Below, piece by piece: positions 1 through 6,414 of a stretch of 9,014 bases of DNA. The translations under genes were made by a program, and so were the position numbers. Source of the DNA: Candidatus Latescibacterota bacterium (lineage in GTDB: Bacteria > JAAXHH01 > JABIQT01); NCBI GenBank assembly GCA_018667995.1, contig JABIQT010001017.1, positions 1-9,014 on the forward strand, in the 5' to 3' direction. The notes beneath the pieces were generated by a model, which was not told the origin of the DNA, made no database searches, and saw only the letters and a list, made by a program, of their open reading frames with translations. How positions within the stretch are numbered: position 1 is the stretch's first letter; each line of letters begins with the position of its first letter.

Positions 1-2102
1 ACGACGCGGATAAAAGCATAGAGCGCGTTGATAACATACTTCTTGAGTCTTTTAAGGTGCGCAGATCGAATCCTCCCACCGATAACACCGGATTATCCAA
101 TCTCACGTTCCCGGTTATTGACTTCAATAAGGTATCTTTCTCCACGATCAGAGATGTGAGTATAATTCTCTCTCCGGGTATATCTGACACTGCCGATCGG
201 CCAGTCTTGGCCGATGTGACGCCAGGTCAAGTTGCTGTGATGTACGTACCCGGGATTCGCTTGAAAGGAGAAACCGGCAGCCTGGGAAGTTACTACAACC
301 GAATTCAAGGCTGTCAGATCGACGGCTGCTACATCGGCATCGACCTGGTTGACTATGCAAACGGCAATATCATTGACGGCGGAACCATTCTGCGCTGCCC
401 GATTGGGATCCGACTACATGGTAAAGTTGGTGGAGTCGAGCCCATGAATGCCAACAAGATAATCGGCACAGGTATCGAAATCGCGACGGGTAATTATGCG
501 GATGTGGCCGCGATCGATGGAGAGACGCTTAGGCACACGCCGCCACTCTCGGACTCCGTCGGGAATTTCGATATGCCTGTGGGAGTGTTGATGGACGGGT
601 ATACCAGGCACAACGTTCTACAGGGAGTTCGGATTGAGAATCTCTGGACATGTATACTTGAAAAGACCAACCCCACAATTCAGGTTGGTAACGCCAATCC
701 AGAGGGCGGCAACTATGATTCAAATGACGTGCAGATGAGTAAGAATGCCGACAATTACTATCTTGCCACTCACTTGGTGCCACACGTAATGGATATCGGA
801 CCTCCACTAATCGTAGGTACCAAGTATGCCCTGATTAGCACACCTACTGTGCTGGATTCAGGTAAGAGTAACATTGACACACTCCTGAGTGGGGTTTCTA
901 CCAAGTCAGACTTGACGTACCCGTATCTGAGAACTACGGTAAATAAATGGGTAGGTGGTCCCCCCTCAAACAGGGCGGGGCGCGATGTATTGCACGTAGA
1001 ATTCAAAGTAGGAATCGGTGTGCCATTTGGCCAGCCTCAGAGTCTCCTAAAAGCAGGCTTTGTCGTAGAAACGGATGATTCTTCCAACGTCTGGAGAACA
1101 GTCGCTGTCGATTCTGTCGACGAAAGATCAACTGCCTACGGAAACACATGGATTGTTCTAAATTTGGTCGAAGAGATCGGCATCGGAAAGAGATGTCGCA
1201 TATCATATTATCTTGATCACGCACGGGCTGTATTCTCCGACGTAGGTGGAGTTCTCGTCATTCTCGCGTCTAGCCCAGTCCCACCTACCTCATCTCCTAT
1301 TTCCCTGTCTTCCTTCACGCATGACATTGTCATTGATGCTGGCCTGCCTTCAGCCTCCGCGACAACACCTGCCAACACCCTACTGAATGGCCTCGAAGCC
1401 TACTACAGACTCGAAGAGGCCACCGGGGAGCGCGCCGATTCGTCTGGTAATGGCTATAACCTTGATACTCCTATATTGCTGCTCGGCAGTGTACCACCTG
1501 GTAACTTGCCTGGCCAAAGGGGTAACGGACTTGCGTTGGTCATCGATGAGCAGGGAGTGTCTCGAAACGCCGGTGGCGAGCCAGCAGGACTGTCCGCCAC
1601 ACAGCACATGTCTGTCTCGATGTGGCTCAAGTTCAACTCGGTCAATACGCCTGATGGTGTGTTTACGAATCAGCTGGGCGCCGCCGGCTCGTTTCGTATC
1701 GACCAATCCAACGACGGGAAACTGAAAATATGGATTAATCCATCGACCAACTATATTCGCGTAGATTCACCGTTGATGACTGTACCAGACCCTTCAGACC
1801 CTTCCCCTTTTACTCATGTCGTCGCCATATATGACGGCACGAAAGCTGCGAATAAAGACAGAGTCGATGTTTGGGTGAATGGGACAAGGGTGACTAATAA
1901 CAATAAAGGATACCAAGGCACCATTCCGACTACGTGTCGAGCAGTAGGCGGAAGACTGATTGTCGGCAACATCCAGAATCTTACCAGCCCATTCGATGGA
2001 ATTATCGATGAGCTGGCGTTCTGGGACCGTTCTCTATCCGATGTCGACGTAGCGGCCCTTTGGAACGGTGGCGCCGGCACATATTACAATGATTTCGAAT
2101 AG
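1..2102 (+). CDS. 5'-partial beta-helix-like / LamG-domain protein (phage tail-spike-like or surface protein)
   Basis: The reading frame is open from base 3 with no stop upstream, so the gene very probably starts outside the window. A GTG at 57 is the first in-window start-like codon, but the 18 codons before it look like coding sequence too. Residue numbers count from that GTG. Residues about 10-200 hold short Ile/Val/Gly/Asn-rich turns (NRIQGCQIDGCYIGIDL, NGNIIDGGTILRCPIGIRL, RHNVLQGVRIENLW), as in right-handed parallel beta-helix (pectate-lyase-like) folds. Residues about 200-430 are a beta-rich region I do not recognise. Residues about 443-675 look like a LamG/concanavalin-A-like domain (Laminin_G_3 type): it opens GLEAYYRLEEATGERADSSG, has VSMWLKFN and VDVWVNGTRV strands, and ends IDELAFWDRSLSDVDVAALW. 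This combination is common in phage tail spikes and in bacterial surface glycan-binding proteins; the true N-terminus, which would decide, is missing. It ends with TAG. LamG is fairly sure, beta-helix moderate, phage origin a guess. Confidence 0.8.
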   Translation, partial: DADKSIERVDNILLESFKVRRSNPPTDNTGLSNLTFPVIDFNKVSFSTIRDVSIILSPGISDTADRPVLADVTPGQVAVMYVPGIRLKGETGSLGSYYNRIQGCQIDGCYIGIDLVDYANGNIIDGGTILRCPIGIRLHGKVGGVEPMNANKIIGTGIEIATGNYADVAAIDGETLRHTPPLSDSVGNFDMPVGVLMDGYTRHNVLQGVRIENLWTCILEKTNPTIQVGNANPEGGNYDSNDVQMSKNADNYYLATHLVPHVMDIGPPLIVGTKYALISTPTVLDSGKSNIDTLLSGVSTKSDLTYPYLRTTVNKWVGGPPSNRAGRDVLHVEFKVGIGVPFGQPQSLLKAGFVVETDDSSNVWRTVAVDSVDERSTAYGNTWIVLNLVEEIGIGKRCRISYYLDHARAVFSDVGGVLVILASSPVPPTSSPISLSSFTHDIVIDAGLPSASATTPANTLLNGLEAYYRLEEATGERADSSGNGYNLDTPILLLGSVPPGNLPGQRGNGLALVIDEQGVSRNAGGEPAGLSATQHMSVSMWLKFNSVNTPDGVFTNQLGAAGSFRIDQSNDGKLKIWINPSTNYIRVDSPLMTVPDPSDPSPFTHVVAIYDGTKAANKDRVDVWVNGTRVTNNNKGYQGTIPTTCRAVGGRLIVGNIQNLTSPFDGIIDELAFWDRSLSDVDVAALWNGGAGTYYNDFE

Positions 2103-2141
2103 CTTGACTGGCACCCGTATGAGGCACAGAGCGATGCCTGA

Positions 2142-2415
2142 ATGAAAGAAGTCCTCAATGAGGGTGCTGTGTGGCCTACCTCCTACGGTTCGTGGTACGG
2201 TACGGATCTTGACCGCCGCATGTGAGAGGCCAATACGGCAGGCACAGTGCAAACTGATCACTCTTGGGTGTCGGAGATCAACAACCGTACGATCGAGCTG
2301 GAGAAGTTCAAGGCGTGGAGTGAATGAGACCACGAAACGTCAGCAGAGCATCGAGGAGAAGCTGGACAGGTTGATCGAGCAAAGGAATAATGGTTCTAAC
2401 AAAGCACGCACAATA
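2142..2415 (+). pseudogene. probable decayed small coiled-coil gene downstream of the LamG gene
   Basis: No intact gene fits here, but the plus strand reads like protein in two frames. From ATG 2142 the frame gives MKEVLNEGAVWPTSYGSWYG..DLDRRM, then TGA at 2223. The same frame continues EANTAGTVQTDHSWVSEINN then RTIELEKFKAWSE to a TGA at 2325. One base further on, in the +1 frame, it continues ETTKRQQSIEEKLDRLIEQR then NNGSNKA. The pieces have mostly G/C third positions, several Trp codons and a heptad-like, charged C-terminal part suggesting a coiled coil. A single ancestral gene with one premature TGA and one 1-base frame change explains this best. Alternatives are three short, overlapping, translationally coupled peptides (GTG 2320 overlaps the TGA at 2325), or sequencing errors. 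The family is not recognised. The coding-like signal fades near 2405, and the last frame has no stop of its own before entering the opposing transporter gene. Confidence 0.4.
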
Positions 2416-5169
2416 CTACTGAATTCCGAGCTTTCGGAGCATCATTTCGGCCGTCTCACGGACCAGAGGTGTACGATCTGATGTCGCCAACTGGATCTTT
2501 GATATGAGGTCTGTAGAGGGTTCCCCTTCGATCGCAGCGATGGCACAGCTCCGAAGCCAGTCGTCGCGTCCTGACACCATATATGCCAGCGCTTCACCTC
2601 GCTCTGCAAGTAAGAATCCGAAGAGTTCGCGCCCTTGATCTATGGTCCTCTCAACCGAGGTCTGATCGAGTATGGGCAATAGAAAACGCTTGAGGTCCGT
2701 GCTCAGCACATTATCGAGAAACTCTATGGCACTTGACCGAAGCGTGTCATTCCTGTTGATGATGCCCTCGTAGGCGTTATAGATATCCTGTGACGGATAC
2801 ACCAAACCCAAAAGCCTGAAGATAAGCTCCAGACTCTGTCGCTGTCGATCACGCAGGGAACGTCGTAAGAGATCGATCTCAGGGGAATCCTGCCAGGCGA
2901 CGTGCTCCATGGCCATCGATTCATAGTATACCTGAGCCTCATCCAAAACTGCCTTCTGAACGCGCTCAGGAGCTATTCTGAGAACGGGATATTTATGCAG
3001 CTTATTCAATGCTTTTACGATGGGGTACTGCAGCCGTAGAGACATGTCCTCAAGCACATCAAGGAGTATGTCCACAGATTTCTGAACCGGTATGTCTCGC
3101 AGAACGCGTGGAATGTGACGTCGCACATCTGCATCGGTATCCCGTCCGGTCACGGCCACCCTTAGCGGCTCCAGTGCCTCGGGCCCAAACTGAGCAAACG
3201 CGCTACGGGCATAGACCCGGTAGGTGCTGTCGGACAATTTCTGAAGCAAGATCGGAATCAACTCTGGATCGTGACTTGCCCCGGTCCCTTCGATGGCAGC
3301 CCGTGCCACACTACGTTCGGGATCATCGATGAGCGCAAGTAAATACGGACGTACAGTTGACGTCCTGATCGCACCCAATGCTCTAGCGATCTGCCGACGC
3401 AGCATGATACCTTCCTCGCCGCTATGCGACAGGAGCGATTCGATCACCTCGGCACGCACTAAAGCCTCGGCCTCGGGATTTCCCACCTCGGAGATGCATA
3501 CGATCGCTGCGCTTTGAATCCTGAGATCCGGATCGGTAAGATACGATTTCAACGCTGATATTGTATCGGAATTCACAGCGCACAGCAGCCTCATGGCTTC
3601 GATCCGGACCTCCTGATCACTGTCCTGCAGCAGGTCAACGATGTCGGCCGCATCCACAGTCTCAGGCATATTCTGGAGTACTTTCAGGGATCTGAGGCGC
3701 AGATCGGAGGATTTGTGCGTCAAGAGCGGAAATACGGAGGGTAGTAGATCTGGAGCTTGTGTCGTAGATAATATGTCCAGCGCATACGATAGCTGGCGCT
3801 CATTGTCGCTCTTCAATGTGTTTCTAAGCGTGTCTAGTGAGGTGGCGTCGTCTAATCCCACTGATAATTCACCCAGATTGATTTCACGGCGCTCCAACGC
3901 TGTCCGAAAAGCGTTTACGTATTCCTTGTACCCACGGATCGCCAGGAATACCCAAAGGCCGGAAAACGCCATGACAACAAGGCTCAACGATTGCATTGAG
4001 AGCCCAAGCACCAGCGTGCACAATAGGAGAAGAACGCCACTCAATCCCTGGGCGAGCTGATCTACAAAAACATCAATGAAGACCTTCGTGCGCTTCTTCA
4101 TCTCAAGTGGTACGGGAAGAAAAAGCAGTTCGAGACCTGTCTTATTGAGGGAATACCTGAAGCTCTGGTCGGCACCTCTCAGAAAAACAGCGGTCCATAG
4201 GCCAGGAGCCAGGAACAGTGCCAGAGATCCGAACCCAAGGCTCAGTGGCAGAAATAGAATTGCTCCGCCAACCCCGAGTACTCGCAGGAGGCGAGAGCTA
4301 AGAAAGACCTGAATTAACAGAGCGACCAGTCCGATACGCCCGTAAAACTTGCCCATAAATGACGTCAGATCTTCCGTATCTGGAAACGCAGAAAGAGATA
4401 TGGTCTTGAACTGAAAGTCCACGAATGCTGTCGCGACAACAGTAGTCGCTATGATGGCGACGATGAATTTCAGCGATCGAGACCGGCGTGTCGTTCTAAT
4501 CATCTCGCCCAAGGAATCACGCTTCTGCTCATCGGACGCCGGCAGTGGCACGTGATCCCCGCCTTCACGTTCTTTGATCCTCCAGATGTAGTTCAACAGA
4601 ACGATGCAGACAACGAGAAACCCCATGCAGAAGAAGAGGAGATTCTCCGTGGCAATGCCCGCATTTTGGACAAACAGACCAGTGACCTCGCCGCCGGTAA
4701 CGGCGCCGAGGATACCACCTACGTTCATGATCGGAAAGAGACGTTTCGCCTGTGCCGGATTAAACACGGTGTTGGCGAATAACCAGAATTGGGAGGTCGA
4801 CAGCACGCCGTAAATACTGACCCAGACGTAAAACAGGTAATAGACCCAGCTTTGATCCAGGTCGATCAGCAAGCGCAGGACGAACAGGCATACGATGAGG
4901 ATGGCTGTGGTGATATTTATCAGATTAGTAAGCGTAAAGGATCGCGAAAGCCGGGCGTACGAGGTAGTAACGGGGAGCACAATCAGAGCAATGAGGATAA
5001 ACACCATGGGCAATTGCTCTGCGCCCAGGCGAACCAGAAACAAGCTATCTCTCGTCGGCTTGAGGAAGTAGTTCGTGACGAGAATCAGATAGTAGTAGCC
5101 GCACATCAGAGCAACGAGGCCGACTTCTCCCTTTCTGATATCGATAAACGACCCGATAAGTCTCTTCAT
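2416..5169 (-). CDS. NTT/Npt-like nucleotide transporter (MFS type) fused to C-terminal HEAT repeats
   Basis: Predicted inner-membrane carrier of the ATP:ADP antiporter-like (TLC/NTT, 'Npt1/Npt2') family, with a long cytoplasmic tail. With the start at 5169 (MKRLIGSFIDIRKGE) it has 917 residues; an in-frame ATG at 5241 would add 24 non-membrane residues and overlap the upstream gene by 50 bases, so I prefer 5169, which leaves a 22-base gap. Residues about 16-412 contain some 11-12 hydrophobic segments and family-like motifs: YFLKPTRDSL after the first helix, and FWLFANTVFNPAQAKRLFPI followed by a GGILGAVTGG helix. Residues about 445-917 are soluble and made of repeated helical pairs with HEAT signatures (DLRLRSLKVLQNM, QEVRIEAMRLLCAV, LRIQSAAIVCISEV, RSVARAAIEGTG, PLVRETAEMMLRKLG). 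HEAT-tailed relatives occur in FCB bacteria; some also carry a cyclic-nucleotide-binding domain, which I do not see here. The substrate cannot be read from sequence: ATP/ADP exchange is known for some relatives but unproven for free-living members. Probably cotranscribed with the phosphatase gene upstream. No strong Shine-Dalgarno. Confidence 0.85.
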   Translation of the reverse strand: MKRLIGSFIDIRKGEVGLVALMCGYYYLILVTNYFLKPTRDSLFLVRLGAEQLPMVFILIALIVLPVTTSYARLSRSFTLTNLINITTAILIVCLFVLRLLIDLDQSWVYYLFYVWVSIYGVLSTSQFWLFANTVFNPAQAKRLFPIMNVGGILGAVTGGEVTGLFVQNAGIATENLLFFCMGFLVVCIVLLNYIWRIKEREGGDHVPLPASDEQKRDSLGEMIRTTRRSRSLKFIVAIIATTVVATAFVDFQFKTISLSAFPDTEDLTSFMGKFYGRIGLVALLIQVFLSSRLLRVLGVGGAILFLPLSLGFGSLALFLAPGLWTAVFLRGADQSFRYSLNKTGLELLFLPVPLEMKKRTKVFIDVFVDQLAQGLSGVLLLLCTLVLGLSMQSLSLVVMAFSGLWVFLAIRGYKEYVNAFRTALERREINLGELSVGLDDATSLDTLRNTLKSDNERQLSYALDILSTTQAPDLLPSVFPLLTHKSSDLRLRSLKVLQNMPETVDAADIVDLLQDSDQEVRIEAMRLLCAVNSDTISALKSYLTDPDLRIQSAAIVCISEVGNPEAEALVRAEVIESLLSHSGEEGIMLRRQIARALGAIRTSTVRPYLLALIDDPERSVARAAIEGTGASHDPELIPILLQKLSDSTYRVYARSAFAQFGPEALEPLRVAVTGRDTDADVRRHIPRVLRDIPVQKSVDILLDVLEDMSLRLQYPIVKALNKLHKYPVLRIAPERVQKAVLDEAQVYYESMAMEHVAWQDSPEIDLLRRSLRDRQRQSLELIFRLLGLVYPSQDIYNAYEGIINRNDTLRSSAIEFLDNVLSTDLKRFLLPILDQTSVERTIDQGRELFGFLLAERGEALAYMVSGRDDWLRSCAIAAIEGEPSTDLISKIQLATSDRTPLVRETAEMMLRKLGIQ

Positions 5170-5191
5170 GAATTGGCTGGCCGCAGACCGA

Positions 5192-6235
5192 TCAGCGCCG
5201 ACGCACTGATTCGGCCCAGACCGGATCTCCCTTTCTATCATGGAGAACTACCAGCAACTCATCCTTCACGATGCGGCACCACATGAACCCGGTGCCAGCA
5301 AAGGCGAAGACCGTGTTTTCCCGCCAAGAGACGTCATGAACGTTCGCGCCAGCGCCGCTTACGAAATACTGAACACCATTGACGGGTTTCAGGACTTCGA
5401 GGTCATGGTCATGCCCCGAGAACACGACCTGTACCCCGTACTTCTCAAACAGCGGCTTCACGTGTTCCTTCAGCCATTCCGTGTCACCGTGTCGTCCATT
5501 AGAGTATACCGGATGGTGCATTATAGCGATTTTCCAATCCGCCCTGCTGTCGGAAAGATGATCCTCCAACCATGCAAGGTGTTTCTCCGATTGACCAGGG
5601 GCCTCACCGGTACGCTTTTGGTACTTCTTGTACCAGCCCTCCTCCAGCAGTATTTGGGAGTCAAGGGCGAAGAACTGCAGGGTCGTCTCATCGGAGAGCG
5701 TATCGGAGAAGGTATAATAGCGATCGGGCATGTACCATCGACCAGAAGCACTCCCGCTGTTCAGTAGATGATATCCGACCTGTGCCAGAGGATTCTTGCC
5801 GTAATCATGATTGCCGAGAACAGCGTAAAATCGGAGCGGAAAACGGCCCACATCATAGACCTCCTCGAAGATCGTACGCCATTTTCGATCCGTGATACTG
5901 CTTACTCCCTTCTCGTAGAAGTTATCACCAGTGGATATGGCATATTGCACGCCACGGTCCCGCCGCGTGACCATCTCCGCCATCCCGTCGGCCACGGCAT
6001 GTTGCCGATAGATACTACCGGGGCGCCACTTATCTCCCCCGCCCCAGTCGCCGAATACGATAAAGCGCCGATTGGAGGTATCTGGCTCCAGTTCCGGTAT
6101 ATCGGGCTCTGAGAGCACCGGATAAGGTGGCGATATTTCATATCGAATCTGCGGTGGTTCACACGCAACAAAAAGAATAAGAACCAATAACGATGAGAAG
6201 TAATTGCGGAGATCTACCAACATTTGATGGGCCAT
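5192..6235 (-). CDS. purple-acid-phosphatase (TRAP-like) metallophosphoesterase lipoprotein
   Basis: Binuclear-metal phosphoesterase of the tartrate-resistant/purple acid phosphatase type, expected to hydrolyse phosphomonoesters outside the cytoplasm. The five calcineurin-like metal motifs appear in order: FGDWGGG, GDNFY, GNHDY, MHHPVYS and GHDHD. The Tyr of GDNFY matches the metal-bound tyrosine typical of purple acid phosphatases. The N-terminus is hydrophobic (YFSSLLVLILFVACEPP), with a lipobox-like FVAC ending in Cys, followed by a Pro/Glu-rich linker before the catalytic domain; this suggests a lipoprotein anchored to the inner or outer membrane. Possible starts are ATG 6235 (347 residues), ATG 6223 (343 residues) and a TTG at 6268; the TTG falls near the predicted transcription start and is disfavoured. 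An AGGA lies just before ATG 6235, too close for it but about 12 bases from ATG 6223, so 6223 may be the real start. It is the first gene of the apparent operon, with the transporter 22 bases downstream. Natural substrate unknown. Confidence 0.88.
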   Translation of the reverse strand: MAHQMLVDLRNYFSSLLVLILFVACEPPQIRYEISPPYPVLSEPDIPELEPDTSNRRFIVFGDWGGGDKWRPGSIYRQHAVADGMAEMVTRRDRGVQYAISTGDNFYEKGVSSITDRKWRTIFEEVYDVGRFPLRFYAVLGNHDYGKNPLAQVGYHLLNSGSASGRWYMPDRYYTFSDTLSDETTLQFFALDSQILLEEGWYKKYQKRTGEAPGQSEKHLAWLEDHLSDSRADWKIAIMHHPVYSNGRHGDTEWLKEHVKPLFEKYGVQVVFSGHDHDLEVLKPVNGVQYFVSGAGANVHDVSWRENTVFAFAGTGFMWCRIVKDELLVVLHDRKGDPVWAESVRRR

Positions 6236-6271
6236 TTCCTGGGGATATGTTCTACTGAAAGATGACAATCT

Positions 6272-6300
6272 ACAATACGATGAACACGTGGAACGGTCAA
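6272..6300 (-). promoter_or_regulatory. predicted sigma70-like promoter for the phosphatase-transporter operon
   Basis: On the minus strand TTGACC (6300-6295) and TATTGT (6277-6272) are separated by exactly 17 bases. The -35 matches the sigma70 consensus at 5 of 6 positions and the -10 at 4 of 6. Transcription would begin near 6265, giving a leader of roughly 30-40 bases before ATG 6235 or 6223. A CACGTG palindrome lies in the spacer. Many Bacteroidetes use a different -10/-33 consensus, so the match is suggestive only. Confidence 0.4.
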
Positions 6301-6402
6301 GGTATATAGGGTCGAAAGGGCTTCCGATAGAGGGCCTACGAGATTCTCTCCGGGTTTCCGACTGTAAACGTTACCTGACGAATACCAGTCCAGCCAACCT
6401 CC

Positions 6403-6406
6403 GGAG
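6403..6406 (+). promoter_or_regulatory. GGAG ribosome-binding site deciding a GTG start at 6415
   Basis: GGAG lies 8 bases before GTG 6415 but 17 bases before the next in-frame ATG at 6424. The spacing favours GTG as the start of the secreted dockerin/T9SS protein. Either start leaves a hydrophobic signal-peptide-like N-terminus. I found no convincing promoter for this gene in the 6301-6400 stretch. Confidence 0.45.
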
Positions 6407-6414
6407 AAATCAAC

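Noticed and set aside
2139-2327. TGA recoded as an amino acid
   Set aside because: Both intact neighbours use normal Trp TGG codons. After TGA 2325 the same frame turns into unconvincing sequence while the +1 frame looks coding, so decay or a base error is simpler.
2158-2481. Plus-strand 107-codon frame starting at ATG 2158
   Set aside because: Its first half is Arg/Cys-rich and out of frame with the better coding-like sequence; its last 66 bases are antisense to the transporter gene. Only 2326-2405 in this frame looks like protein, which I treat as part of the broken gene.
5170-5241. ATG 5241 as the transporter start
   Set aside because: The added 24 residues are polar, carry no family features and overlap the phosphatase gene by 50 bases.
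4789-5767. Two longish plus-strand frames (4789-5286 and 5240-5767) antisense to the transporter and phosphatase
   Set aside because: Both lie opposite genes with clear family motifs and show no domain or coding character of their own.
6223-6268. TTG 6268 as the phosphatase start
   Set aside because: It would put about 11-15 polar residues before the lipoprotein signal and would sit at the predicted transcription start; ATG 6235 or 6223 fits a signal sequence better.
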